DNA from: Martensiomyces pterosporus
Lineage: Eukaryota; Kickxellomycota; Kickxellomycetes; Kickxellales; Kickxellaceae
Length of the DNA stretch: 64,000 nt
Direction of reading: 5' to 3'
NCBI GenBank assembly: GCA_025201845.1
Contig: MU603954.1
Location: forward strand, 109,190 to 173,189
The position numbers and the translations under genes were made by a program. The notes under the pieces were generated by a model. The model saw only the letters and a program-made list of their open reading frames with translations. It did not search any database and was not told where the DNA came from. Positions 51,757-61,649 of this stretch are shown here, piece after piece (positions within the stretch are counted from its first letter, which is position 1; every line of letters begins with the position of its first letter).

Positions 51757-52116
51757 CTTTCCTCTGTTGCTGCTTTCAAGAGCTGTGTATGCGTGGAATA
51801 ATAGCGGCGGTGTCTAGCTGAGGAGGAAGGAAAGGAGTGCGGCAACTTGGCAAAATGGAAAAGGCCGTGTTTGTGTGTACTTATATTGATTCCGAAAATC
51901 CCGCACCATATACCACCACCACCACGTTTCACAGCTGCCTCATTAATTTTTCTTTTTGCCAAGGAATGGAAGGGACAACATCTTGGCATGCGCGGAATCG
52001 CGATAGCGTGGTGGGGCAACATTTCAATTTTGAGCTGCTATGCCTCTCTTGGCAAGGGAAACAAAAAAAGCACAAGAGGCGCTACAACACTAATCTACAT
52101 TGTTCCTGCAATCCGC
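51757..52116. other. Spacer between array copies B and C
   Basis: 360 bp with the promoter of copy B and the 3' UTR of copy C. A TATAAG-like sequence on the minus strand lies at about 51880. Nothing else is supported. Confidence 0.6.
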
Positions 52117-52701
52117 CTAAGCGAAATCCTTGACCGTGTCAACACCACCAGCCTCCGCATGCGACGACTGGGCGGGGTACGACGTCTGGCGGCCGTCGTG
52201 GTCGACAGTGTACGACACCATGAGTGGCAGGCCAGCCTTCTTTTGCCTCGAGGCAAAGATGACCAAGAGCACGAGGTTGACGACAAGAATCAAGAACTCG
52301 AACCAAGCAAAGGCCGTGGCGGCGCGGTACTTGTCGCAGGGGCCCGATATGTCGCAGTTGGCGGAGTCGGCATACACAGCCAGAACAATTCCGGTGATGA
52401 ACCAGAGCCCGACCGACGACGCAGAGATAATCAGCTCAATGCCGGTGCGGTTCAGGTAGTGAAGGAACCCGAGCCCCCATCCAGAGAGCGTGCGTGCGAA
52501 CACGGTGGCCGGCAAGAGGACCAGGTACACGATGCTGAGGAAAATACTCCACCCGGCGGCACCCTTGTTAGGGTCGGCAACGATGTTCTGCAGTGCTCCG
52601 AGAGCCACGGCGAGCAGGATAAAGTCAAGCAGGTTGACACCCAGTGCGGCAACGTAGAGCCAGTAGCGCACAGAAGCAATAGTGGAATCGGTGAGAGCCA
52701 T
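52117..52701 (-). CDS. MARVEL-like four-helix membrane protein, array copy C
   Basis: The ATG at 52701 gives 194 aa. Helices are near residues 14-37, 50-69, 86-110 and 127-150. Signature: VRYWLYVAALGVN, GAAGWSIF, LNRTGIELII, WFITGIVLAVYA, then a loop with NCDISGPC (Cx5C) and KYRAATAFAW. The cytosolic tail has VSYTVDHDG. It is close to copy D in every block, suggesting the C/D split is recent relative to A. It has a clear TATAAAAG 200 bp upstream (52902-52909). Membrane-organiser role is inferred from topology only. Confidence 0.8.
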   Translation of the reverse strand: MALTDSTIASVRYWLYVAALGVNLLDFILLAVALGALQNIVADPNKGAAGWSIFLSIVYLVLLPATVFARTLSGWGLGFLHYLNRTGIELIISASSVGLWFITGIVLAVYADSANCDISGPCDKYRAATAFAWFEFLILVVNLVLLVIFASRQKKAGLPLMVSYTVDHDGRQTSYPAQSSHAEAGGVDTVKDFA

Positions 52702-52860
52702 TATAGAACAAAAGATTATTAGTTGGTAATTTATACACGCAACAAGAGAGAAATAAACAAATAATGTACTACGCAGCTAAGGATGTGCACGCAATATTTA
52801 GCGGAAACAGACAGAGCGTTGGTGTGGAGAGGTTGGAGAGAGGTGCATCTGTTTGGAATG

Positions 52861-52888
52861 CGAGGGCGAGCGAGGGCGAGCGAGGGCG
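52861..52888. repeat. 10-bp tandem repeat CGAGGGCGAG in the copy C leader
   Basis: Nearly three copies lie between the TATA box at 52902 and the copy C start codon, so probably at or just after the transcription start. Confidence 0.85.
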
Positions 52889-52901
52889 TTAGACAGCATT
52901 C

Positions 52902-52909
52902 CTTTTATA
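52902..52909 (-). promoter_or_regulatory. TATA box TATAAAAG of array copy C
   Basis: A consensus TATAAAAG on the minus strand, 200 bases upstream of the copy C ATG at 52701. The same octamer precedes DUG3. Confidence 0.6.
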
Positions 52910-53948
52910 CCGTCGGAATTGGCGCGTGGATGCACTCCTCACACCTGGTGTAAACGGCATTGTTCTACACGTGTAGGCATACAAATGCCTGCTGAAGCGA
53001 TATTGCTGATTACTCAGCGGAGAACAAGCGAGAATATTGCTCTGCCCAAAATAGACCAGAATGACACACAAATAATGCGGACACTGAAAGCGAGAGCACA
53101 AAAATGCGTGCGTCGCTGCAAAATCCGCCTTGGGTTCCAGGGAGCCCAAGACGATCGTCGCAGCTGTCTGTTTCCCTGTGTCCCAAGTCGCTCACCTTGC
53201 CATTCTGTTGCATTGATGTTCAGCCGCAGATGCTGTTCACATATGCAAATATGCCCTGGGTTTATTTTTCCCTCAGCTGCCGCCATTTGTGAACGGAAAA
53301 ATATACGCGGAGATGCGGCGGCAGCCGTGAAAAGGATGCCGATGGAATAGGTAGAGTGGAAAGGATCAATCACCAGACTTGTCACCACCCGATTCAAGTG
53401 AGACGAAAATAATAGCCGGCTCTGACGCCCACCAAAACAGGGAGTAGGCACAGTCTGGATGTGTTGTTGGGTTGGGATGCTCGCCCTTGACAACCCCCAA
53501 GAGCGGTGCATATGCAGCAAATGGAGGAGCCGAGCCCCACTGCAAACGACATCTGCAAAGCGCAGCGAAATCAATGCACGTCCCTAAAAAAAGTTCTTGC
53601 AGTGCATAGATGCCAAAGCAGTGGTGTTGCCACTCAGCAGCAGCACCAGGCTACCCTCTCTGGCCTGTATTCAGCCTCCAGAGCATGTCTGGTTAGCAGT
53701 GTCGAATACAACGCAGAAATTCATATTACAGCCCGCAAAAATAGAACAAAAAGCAACGTCTGCTATGACTAAGAGCATGATGGCAGCAGTGATGACGACA
53801 GCAGCTGCCGATAACAACGATAGCAGAGACAGAAAGGCCGCAGCCGGGTCCCGAGTATCGCAGCTATGAACGTGAAAAAAAGAAACAAAGCAACGCCCAT
53901 TTCTCGCGATCGTGCTTCCCACGCTGCAGCGCAGAGCCGCCCTCTTGT

Positions 53949-54584
53949 TTACTTGTCAGTCATGGGCTGGGGCATGCTGATGTTGGGCTGGGACGACTGG
54001 TAGTAGCTGGTCTGGCCAGCGGTGGCGGGGGCCGGCAGCGAGCCGGTGCCCTGGGCGTCGAGGTCAACGGTGTACGCGGTCTTGACGTCAAGGCCATTGG
54101 TCTTCTGCTTGTTGAAGATGATGCCGACGATGATGTTGACGACCAAGAGGTCAAAGAAGAGCAGCCATGCGAAAGCCGTGGCGGCCTTGTACTTTGAGCA
54201 GGTCGACGAGCCATGGCAGCTGCCATTGCCGGCGTAAACAGCCAGGACGATGCCCGAGATGAACCACAGACCAGTGAGCACGGTGACGATGATCAGCTCG
54301 GTGAGCGTGCGGTTCAGGTGGTCAGCAAAGCCAAGTCCCTTGTTCACGAGCGCCCGTCCAAACGTGACAGCCGGGATGAGGAACAGGCTGACAATGACAA
54401 GGAACATTGTCCACCCTGCTGCTCCCTTTTCGTCACCGTACGTCACCTTGAAAAATAAAACGTACGTGGTTTTGAGCGATGCCAAGGCAACGGCATCGAC
54501 GATGAACTCGATGAAGGTCAGGACAATGGCTGCCACAAGGAGCCAGAAGCGGACGGCACTGAGGGTCTGGTTGGTTAGCACCAT
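53949..54584 (-). CDS. MARVEL-like four-helix membrane protein, array copy D
   Basis: The ATG at 54584 gives 211 aa. Helices are near residues 13-35, 59-80, 95-120 and 137-160. Signature: VRFWLLVAAIVLT, GAAGWTMF, LNRTLTELII, WFISGIVLAVYA, then SCHGSSTC (Cx5C) and KYKAATAFAW. The tail is longer than in C and ends SMPQPMTDK. Between helix 1 and helix 2 it has about eight extra residues (in TTYVLFFKVTYGDEKG) that copies B and C lack, discussed separately. Its function is unknown; the four-helix MARVEL-like reading rests on topology and the Cys pair. Confidence 0.8.
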   Translation of the reverse strand: MVLTNQTLSAVRFWLLVAAIVLTFIEFIVDAVALASLKTTYVLFFKVTYGDEKGAAGWTMFLVIVSLFLIPAVTFGRALVNKGLGFADHLNRTLTELIIVTVLTGLWFISGIVLAVYAGNGSCHGSSTCSKYKAATAFAWLLFFDLLVVNIIVGIIFNKQKTNGLDVKTAYTVDLDAQGTGSLPAPATAGQTSYYQSSQPNISMPQPMTDK

Positions 54585-56459
54585 GCTTTACTCGGATGAC
54601 TGTGGTTGCGCGTGTGTATAAGTGCCACTAGGTGCAAATAAAAAAAGGATGCCTTCGGTTTAGCTCGAAGCTTGCCTAGTATTAGAGAGGGAGAATCTAG
54701 CAAAGCGCAGAGCAAAAGAGAACGAGAAAGCGCAGCGGGTATGTTTTGGTGGACGACAAACGAGACGAGGACGGCGGTGGAGGGGTGTCAGCTGGGCTTT
54801 ATTTATCGGCGCCTTGGGCCGCTTCTTTTGATTTCCCCCACTATACGCGACGGCGCAAGCACCTTCCATCTTGGCCAGCTTGGTCGCTGGACGACAAAAT
54901 AGCGCGCACACAATGAACAAAGAGCACAGCAATTCCCCTTCCTACGTCTCCCCAATGCCTTGTTGGGGCGCTGGCTGGGCAGCCATAGTCTGCAAAGGAT
55001 GCGCGAGTGGACACCTCATGGTGCACATTCTGTGCATAAAATACCGTGCAAATCGTTTGCGCAGTCAGAAGAGCGCCGCAAAAGCGCGGAGCGCGAGGGG
55101 CAATAGTGGGGAGCAGTGCCTGACTGCCTCCTTGCCCCCTTCAGCCCATTGGCAGCGCGCATCGCCAGCGGACGCTTGGTGCGGTGACTGTTGCGCATGT
55201 AGCAGGGAAAAGGGAAGAAGTCATTGTGCTCAGCGCAAAGGAAACAAGGGCGCCAAACAGCAGCAGTGCCTGGTTGCAAAGCAAGGCACAAACAAACAGA
55301 ATAAAACCTGCTTTCTGAGGACACAAGGGAAAGTCGCTCTCCCGCATTAATTTTCACTATTACATGCCTTTGTCTGTGCCAAACGGGGGTCTTGAGATGC
55401 GCAGCGTAGTAGCCTGCCATTTGCCTGTATGCATACCGGCCAGAGCATGCAGCCATTCTATATTTAACTCCACATATGGCGCTTGAGCCGCACGTAAAAA
55501 TAGCCTGATTCTCCTCATAGTCCTGTTTCTCTCACAACATCCGCGGCAAAGCAATGCACCTGCAGGTCAACGGCAAGCTGCCAAGCCCTGAGGTTCCGGC
55601 CGTAGCCAGGATTTGGCTGCCAGTGCTCCCCCGCCTATTGGCTGCCCTCATCGTCCCTGGTCCCTCGTCGACACATTTCCGCACATGTGAAGGGCAGTGT
55701 AGAAACCGGGCTTGGAAGAAGCAGCGAAGCAGAGCATCCGAAATCAGGAGGGCGCTTCATGAGCAATACGTGCAGCAGCTGATGCTTGTGCATGGTCAGA
55801 TGCCTGTTCGTTTCTCGCACCTGCTCTTCAGCTGTGCCATTCCTCCCCTATGCCGCTATCCACATATGGCTGCCTGCATGTAGGTAGCTTCTTATGATGC
55901 GGCACCATGCTACCACCCAGGTGTGTCCGTCTTCGTGTTAATTGCACATCGGGGGGCGAAACAATCGAACGGCAGCGGCATTAGTTCTCATGAGAGCCCC
56001 ACGTGTGCCAAGTCACGTCCACCGTGTCCGCACAATCCCTCTCCATTAACAGGCATAAAGGAGTGGTGTAACTTGTAGCGCCGCTGCCTCTGCGTCCCTC
56101 CTTTTGCAGCAGCAGCAAAAAGACGTGATGTTCATCCCGAATACCTGCAGCGAGATGATCCGGCTCGGCTCAGCGGAACTCCACGCTGATGACTCCTCTT
56201 GTGCTGGCTGCTGCTGCGGCTTGTGGCGTTTGTGTTCTCACGGCTCCAATAAACATTTTTCTTTCCCAAGGCTGATCTGTTCAAAGGCACACCAGCGCAG
56301 TCTGCCATCCAGGCCACAGAACAGCAAGCCCGTCTCTTTAAATAGACGTGCAGCTCTCGGCAGCCTGGACTGTGCAGGTTTTCTACTTCCGTTTCTGCTT
56401 GTTCTGCTGGCATTCCTGATTTCTTTTTGTTCACCTGTAATAACCCCTTCTTCTGGCTG
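54585..56459. other. Intergenic region between array copy D and SSAT gene
   Basis: This 1.88-kb gap holds the promoter of copy D (an AT-rich ATAAATAAAG-like element near 54800, minus strand) and the long upstream region of the SSAT gene. It includes one doubtful small frame at 55554-55883. No tRNA, repeat family or other gene was found. Confidence 0.5.
55554..55883 (+). CDS. Doubtful small ORF (109 aa), no recognised family
   Basis: An ATG at 55554 in a fair context (after a C/T-rich tract) opens a 109-codon frame ending TAG at 55881-55883. The protein has a hydrophobic stretch (LPVLPRLLAALIV) followed by a basic helix-like stretch (SRASEIRRALHEQYVQQLML). I know no family with this pattern, and frames of this length also occur by chance. 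It is listed because it lies in an otherwise empty 1.9-kb gap; treat as unproven. Confidence 0.2.
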   Translation: MHLQVNGKLPSPEVPAVARIWLPVLPRLLAALIVPGPSSTHFRTCEGQCRNRAWKKQRSRASEIRRALHEQYVQQLMLVHGQMPVRFSHLLFSCAIPPLCRYPHMAACM

Positions 56460-56990
56460 ATGCCTGCTAACAATACTGCAACCACTGCTGCTGTGTCAGT
56501 CAGACTGGCGCCTGCGACGGAGAAAGACGTTGGTCTGATTCTCTGGTTTATCAAGGAGCTGGCCATTTACGAGCGATCCGAGAACGAGGTGACGGCGACC
56601 GAGGACCTTTTGCGCAAGAATCTGTTCGGCCCACGGCCCTACGCCGAGGTGATATTCGCGTACGTCAAGCGATCCGACGAAGAGGAGGAGAAGCCGGCGG
56701 GATTCGCGCTGTTCTTCCACAACTTCTCCACATGGGTCGGTAAGCCGGGTCTCTACTTGGAGGACCTTTTCGTGTGTCCCGAGTACCGCGGCTTGGGTCT
56801 TGGCAAGAAGCTGCTGGCCCAGCTTGCTTGCATCACCAAGGAGAGGGACTGCGGCCGCATGGAGTGGGTTGTGCTTGATTGGAACGAGCCGTCGATCCAG
56901 TTCTACCTCTCCCTGGGTGCCAAGCAGATGAAGGAGTGGATCATCAACAGAGTCACCGGCAAGGCACTCGAGGATCTCTCCAGCCTGTAG
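56460..56990 (+). CDS. GNAT acetyltransferase, SSAT (spermidine/spermine or thialysine) family
   Basis: The ATG at 56460 gives 176 aa. The GNAT fold is complete. The start VRLAPATEKDVGLILWFIKE and AIYERSENEV match SSAT, then YLEDLFVCPEYRG and LGLGKKLL form the acetyl-CoA (motif A) loop. The conserved end DWNEPSIQFYLSLGA matches SSAT1/SSAT2 (WNEPSIxFY). SSAT1 acetylates spermidine and spermine; SSAT2 prefers thialysine, so the amine acceptor cannot be assigned. Length matches the family (about 170 aa). The gene converges with DUG3 (463 bp between stops). A CTAAC and a CAG just after the ATG hint at a possible splice acceptor within the first exon, so the N-terminus is not certain. Confidence 0.88.
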   Translation: MPANNTATTAAVSVRLAPATEKDVGLILWFIKELAIYERSENEVTATEDLLRKNLFGPRPYAEVIFAYVKRSDEEEEKPAGFALFFHNFSTWVGKPGLYLEDLFVCPEYRGLGLGKKLLAQLACITKERDCGRMEWVVLDWNEPSIQFYLSLGAKQMKEWIINRVTGKALEDLSSL

Positions 56991-57453
56991 GCGTTATTTG
57001 CGCTTAGCAGCAGACCTGCTTCAAATAGAAAATGATCTGAGTTACTACAGATATCATCAAAACACCACTGACCGTTGACCCGCAGGATAGCTGCAGCAGA
57101 AGGAGCAGCGCTGGCGTGGGTGTAACTATATCTGCAGGACCAGGAGGAGAGCAGCGCATCGCCGCTATTTCATTCGTTACGAAAGACAGAGTATATAAGC
57201 AAGTGGGCCTGGTGCTGGAAGTGCGTAGGAGAGAAGAGGAGAAAAGCCTCGTTGTGGATCTCGCGCTCAAGGGTCTGCTGTCTACCAGGAGCCTTTATCG
57301 CCTACCCCGGACTTGAGACGCACTCTCCTTGTGCTACCTTGAGGTTATTATTATTAGCCAATGTGCACTTTGGATTCAGCGTGGCTCACATGAAACACAT
57401 GCGCAAACGCAGCAGCAGCAGCAACAAGCCGATAAAATAAAAAAGGACTATGC
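56991..57453. other. Convergent 3' region between SSAT and DUG3
   Basis: 463 bp between two stop codons, probably both 3' UTRs. A run of CAG-type triplets lies near 57410-57425. No gene is seen. Confidence 0.6.
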
Positions 57454-58368
57454 TTAACCCGAGTGTCTTCTGCGTGGATTCCAGTATCTATCGCGGATCG
57501 GGGATAGGTGCACATTGAGCTTTGGCGTGATGACCAAGAGTGTGTTGGTAGGGATGGCCATCCAGTCCGATCTCTCATACGTCAGAGGCTCCGAAGCAAC
57601 AACAACAACGTCCTCGCGCTTATTCGCCTTGACCATGCGATACTGGCCCGAATCCGCCTCAGACTTGAACTCTGAGCCCGACGAGTAAAACAGCGAAGCG
57701 CCCTCGAGCTCACTGCTGGTGATATACCTGGTGCAGACAACAGACTGGCCATCGGTGACAGCAAAGTTCATCAACGACGTCTCCGTGACACCAGCCTCGT
57801 CGAGCCACTCGTTGAGCTGCGCGATGGTCTGCAGCATTGCCTGGCGCAGCTCGCGGAATGAGAACTCGTCGCGGTGCTCAGGGTCGTCGAGCATGTTCAA
57901 GAACAGGGCAAACGCGTGCTCCGAGTCTGTGGTGCCTTGAAGGGACAGGTAAATATCCTCTCTGAGCACGTTCTGCAGCCTGCGCTTAATGTTCTCAAAC
58001 CCGCCAATGTTGCCGTTGTGCATCCACATGAGGTTGCCAAACTGCCACGGGTGGCAGTTAGATTCAGACGTAGCTGTGTCGCCCGTCGTCGCTCGTACGT
58101 GCGCAAACACCAGTGCGCTTTTGATCTTTTCTGCCAGCCGCTGCAGGTTGACGTTGCTCCATGCTGGTAGCGTCGACGTGAAAATGCATCCGTTGGTGCG
58201 TGGCTCGTCGTACCAGCCGATGCCGAACCCGTCGCCGTTCATGGGCCGCCGCCGGTCAATGCGTAGCTTGCAGTTGAACGACTGCATGATGATAGAGTGT
58301 GCTGGCCGCGTGAGCAGGTCCGCAAGGAGAATCGGCGAATTGCTCTTGTACAGTAGAAAGCGGCACAT
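57454..58368 (-). CDS. DUG3: Dug3-type class II glutamine amidotransferase (glutathione degradation)
   Basis: The ATG at 58368 gives 304 aa and puts Cys at position 2 (MCRFLLYKS), the N-terminal nucleophile of class II amidotransferases once Met is removed. Upstream in-frame Met codons would bury it, so this start is favoured. The glutamine-binding residues are visible in RRPMNGDGFGIGWY, ALVFAHVRATTGD and NCHPWQFGNLMWMHNG, followed by GTTDSEHAFALF. In yeast, Dug3 works with Dug2 to cleave glutathione at the gamma-glutamyl bond and the Dug1 peptidase finishes the dipeptide. It is cytosolic. A TATA box lies 144 bp upstream. Confidence 0.93.
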   Translation of the reverse strand: MCRFLLYKSNSPILLADLLTRPAHSIIMQSFNCKLRIDRRRPMNGDGFGIGWYDEPRTNGCIFTSTLPAWSNVNLQRLAEKIKSALVFAHVRATTGDTATSESNCHPWQFGNLMWMHNGNIGGFENIKRRLQNVLREDIYLSLQGTTDSEHAFALFLNMLDDPEHRDEFSFRELRQAMLQTIAQLNEWLDEAGVTETSLMNFAVTDGQSVVCTRYITSSELEGASLFYSSGSEFKSEADSGQYRMVKANKREDVVVVASEPLTYERSDWMAIPTNTLLVITPKLNVHLSPIRDRYWNPRRRHSG

Positions 58369-58982
58369 TCCAATCCAGAATAGCAAGTGCTGCGAGTATA
58401 GCGAGTGTGAAGGCAGGAGCAAATAGAAAATTCAAAAGGGGGATTGAATGCCAAGCAGAAGGAAGGGCAGCGTGCAAGTGAGCAGGCGTGTAGCACAAAC
58501 TACTCTTCGCCCTTTTATACCCGCCCTTCATCGCAGTGCAGAAAACCGTGTCCAGCGAAACAGCCCAGCCACCCACACGCTCGCGCTCAGTGCTCACTGT
58601 GCTGCTACAAGCACCTGCTAGTGAGCCACCAAGCATGACGACATTGCCGTGGTGTATGGTGTTTGTCTCTGCCCCATCCACCCGCACACGCATGCGCTGC
58701 ACCTCCCCTGTGTATGGAGTGCGCACTATATTCAAAAAGGGCAGTAGCAGATGCAACCACACGCTTATATTGCCACTGCTTCTACTACTACTTGAGTGCG
58801 CTTCCTCCCCCATACAAGCAGCTGCCGTTCAGACATGCAGCCAGGAAGCAACCATTCCTTGTATGCTAGAGGGTGGCCATGTTCTCCACCGAGAAAGGCA
58901 CGAAAATAGACTACTGATACTACATATTTTGAAAAAGAGAAGGGGGGAGAAGAGGGTGGGAGAGAAGCTGCAGCGTTGCGTG
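58369..58982. promoter_or_regulatory. DUG3 promoter and downstream region of the lumazine-synthase-like gene
   Basis: 614 bp between two minus-strand genes. It holds the DUG3 TATA box and C/T-rich sequence, then an A/G-rich stretch (about 58930-58975) at the 3' end of the next gene. No other gene is seen. Confidence 0.55.
58512..58519 (-). promoter_or_regulatory. TATA box TATAAAAG of DUG3
   Basis: Consensus octamer on the minus strand, 144 bases upstream of the DUG3 ATG at 58368. Confidence 0.6.
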
Positions 58983-59516
58983 CTACAGGGGCGGTTTTGA
59001 GAGGATGTTGTAAGTGTCGATTGCCCGGCTGGCCCAGATTTTTGCAAAGCTTGTTCCGTTCTCCTCAAGCTGAGCCAGGTGAGTCTGCAGATGCTGGCGG
59101 TTATCCCTAATCAAGATGCAGTCAAACACGGGTACCCTTCCAGGCATCGACAGGGCACTCAGTCGCTGAGTGACCATGTCAACAAGTCGCTGGTCATACA
59201 TCGGCGAGTCCTTGTAGACAACGCCTAGGGCAAAGACAATGTCGCTGCGATGGTGCGAGTGGTTGATAAACAGTGGGATGTCGTAGATGCTCTCGGTCTG
59301 AGTCGTTTTCATGTTGATCGGGCTGAAGTTGTATGCGTCCATAAGCTCGTACCGCAGATCGTTCACAAGCATCTCGACGTCGTCCCAGTTCTCCGCAGCG
59401 TAGACATATCCGATGCGCGGTGGCTTGGTCCACTCGCGCCGCTCAACCTCACGCCTAATCAGCGACAGCTTGTGCCGTCTGTCGGCAGCAGGCACAGCAG
59501 GTGTATCAAAAGTCAT
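58983..59516 (-). CDS. Lumazine-synthase-fold protein without the catalytic residues
   Basis: The ATG at 59516 gives 177 aa. It aligns along its length with RIB4, 2.1 kb away on the same strand. PRIGYVYAAENWDDVEMLVN corresponds to LKVLIVHTRWNFEIVSPLVD, SDIVFALGVVYKDSPMYDQR to FDAVICIGVLIKGSTMHFEY, and VPVFDCILIRDNRQHLQTHL to VPAVFGVLTCLTDEQAMQRA. The catalytic His of lumazine synthase (H137 in the neighbour) is Tyr here (about residue 107), the KGST loop reads KDSP, and the PGAYELP segment reads TESIYDIP. Substrate-binding and acid-base residues are therefore missing, so it is unlikely to make lumazine. It may be a structural or regulatory partner of Rib4, or a diverged paralogue with another role. 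Confidence 0.7.
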   Translation of the reverse strand: MTFDTPAVPAADRRHKLSLIRREVERREWTKPPRIGYVYAAENWDDVEMLVNDLRYELMDAYNFSPINMKTTQTESIYDIPLFINHSHHRSDIVFALGVVYKDSPMYDQRLVDMVTQRLSALSMPGRVPVFDCILIRDNRQHLQTHLAQLEENGTSFAKIWASRAIDTYNILSKPPL

Positions 59517-60540
59517 TTTTATATGTACAGCAATGTTTTTTATCCTGTCCCGGGGGCTATAATGTTAGAGTGAAGAAAGAGAAGGGGCGTCTGGCGTACA
59601 GGTTTATTTCCGAACGAATACCAAGGGAGAAGGCGATCCTCGCTTGGATGTATTTATATGTGTGCAAGCCCGGTGTGCAGGCGGCAAGGAGCGGTGTGTG
59701 CATGTAATTATAACGACAATGTGCATCGAGGGGCGGCTATTTCTGAAATAGCAGTTGGGTCGTGCGCGCCAAGGGAAGGTCGTTTCCCGTTGCCGGCACA
59801 TTATACCAGGCAGAAAGCCCGACCAAACCAAGCAATATAACAATAAGGAGGCAAGCGATGCATGCGGGATGCTTGTTTACATATGAACACATCAAAATCG
59901 ATTTCATGATATATAACGTGGCTGCTTTGTACTCCTCACAACACACCTAAAAGCATGCCTTGCACCCAGGAAAGGCAATGTGTGCATGTAGCAAGCCCAA
60001 CCACAAGCACAGCAGCAGCCATGTGCAGATGCAAAAAAAAAAAAACAAGGCTTGGGTTTCGGATTTTCGCTTTTGTTTGTACTATTTCTTTTTTTTTTTG
60101 TTGCAGCGGCAGCCGATACATAAACACCAGTAGCAAACAAAAGAACATACTGCCACTTGCCTTTATTCCGTATGCTTTGTTTGCTGGAGATGTCTCCGCC
60201 GGCAATACTGCTGGTGCGGGTGCGGGTGCTGGTTCTACTGCTGCTGCTTCCGACTCTGAAGCCTTTTTGTGTTTAAATCAAGTAGCTCTGCTGGCTGTCA
60301 GCGGTTCAAGCTACTATTGAGTGATGCGATGCTGGAGAATCAATATGCCAATATTGCAGAAATAACAGGAGATAACAGGGATAAGAGTAACAGGAGAAAT
60401 ATGGCAAGTGAGAGTAGCACGCGAGCGAGAAAGAGAGATGGAAGCTACAGCCAAGCAGGACAGAAATGGGTTGCTGGGACGGGGTGCGATGGGACGAAGC
60501 AGAGCAGGCGTTTCCGAATAGACGCTTGCATTAATAACCG

Positions 60541-60585
60541 AACAACAACAACACCAACAACAACACCAACAACAGCAGCAGCAAC
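60541..60585 (+). repeat. CAACAA/CACCAA simple repeat
   Basis: Imperfect AAC trinucleotide-type repeat in the 60 kb intergenic region, not in a supported coding frame. Confidence 0.9.
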
Positions 60586-60668
60586 AAAAGGTAAACAACC
60601 AAAGGGGCGGAAGGCAAAAAAAAAAAAGGCGCATGTGGGGAGGCGCGCGGCATTCTCTCCTGATGGCC

Positions 60669-60676
60669 CTTTTATA
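60669..60676 (-). promoter_or_regulatory. Orphan TATA box TATAAAAG
   Basis: Same octamer as before DUG3 and array copy C, on the minus strand. The next convincing minus-strand coding start is the lumazine-synthase-like gene at 59516, more than 1.1 kb away. It could serve a long spliced leader or a non-coding transcript. Confidence 0.35.
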
Positions 60677-61649
60677 CACACACTCAAAGGAGAACATACG
60701 TCTCTCTGGGCGGGTGGGTTGCTTCTGTTCCTTTTGTTGTTACTGGCACAGCAAATAGGGAGAAGGGCAGTAAGAAGAAGCAAACAAAGTGTTCCAGGTC
60801 AGTTGACATCAACGAACGACCTTGTTTTGGCCGGAAAACCACCTGGCTCCCACCCCTACTTGCCCAAGCCCACTGCAGTAGCAATAGCAGCTGTTTACTC
60901 CCCTTTCCAACTGTGCTCCTTGGACAGACAGCGCAGACGGTACTGCTGACAGAGGAAGAAAGCGGGTGCGAGGCGCGGCATACCTGTTTCTTCGTTGCTG
61001 CAAATCAGAAGCCGCACATGCGCCAGTCTCTTTATTGTCTTTTCCCTGCCGCCTACGCCCCTTCTCCTTGCACAGCGTGCACTCCAACGAGATAGCACTT
61101 GCAAGGCAAAACGTGATTTACAACAGCAGCAGAGGCGCGCATGCGTGTGCTCGTGTCCATCATACAGCCTGCTATTCAAACAATTGCGTATCCGTAATCT
61201 TCCACTGTCTCCCATGCCTGCCATGCTTTGGTGGGGAGTGCATGTGCATCACAATTCGCGTGGTGTGGGTATCACATCTGGAATCCATTTGCTCCTGAAA
61301 TGGGGGCGATTGTGTGCCCATTGCTATGAATGTGCCAGCCAAGCGTCGCGCTGATCGCCAACCCAGGCACAGTATATGGCAATTGCATGAGCACCCGCTT
61401 GCTTGTGTCTCTATCTCAGCATGCTGCTTCATGGAGCGGGCAGGTGGTTACAACTGCACATGTTGCTTGATTGGCCAATAACCCAAACAGGTAGGCACAT
61501 ATGCACGATCCGTGCATGTACGCAGCAAAGTACAGAGTGGTATGGTGGTATTTATTGTGCTGTGAGGGGCAAAACGCCATGGGCAGATGCTCAGCACAGT
61601 AAGAGGAAAATTAGACAAATAGCGAGCACCAGAACATCCCTGGAGCTTC

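Larger units (their letters stand above)
52702..53948. other. Spacer between array copies C and D, with promoter and repeat, no gene
   Basis: This 1.25-kb gap is the largest inside the array. Near copy C it holds a TATA box and a 10-bp tandem repeat. The rest holds the 3' UTR of copy D. I searched for the array signature (GWxxF, Cx5C) in short frames and saw no degraded fifth copy. Confidence 0.55.
59517..61649. other. Long intergenic region with an orphan TATA box, no supported gene
   Basis: 2.1 kb between the lumazine-synthase-like gene (minus) and RIB4 (minus). It has T and A homopolymers (about 60032-60044 and 60086-60099) and a CAA-type repeat (60541-60585). A TATAAAAG on the minus strand (60669-60676) has no coding region close behind it. 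An Ala/Gly/Ser-rich plus-strand frame ends at about 60320. No gene can be supported; a leader or small transcript is possible. Confidence 0.5.

Noticed and set aside
52702..53948. Decayed fifth copy of the MARVEL-like array
   Set aside because: No GWxxF, Cx5C or TAFxW remnants in any short frame of the gap.
60181..60320. C-terminal GPI-signal-like frame (Gly/Ala/Ser-rich then hydrophobic)
   Set aside because: No start, exon partner or clear splice support; both strands give similar low-complexity readings.
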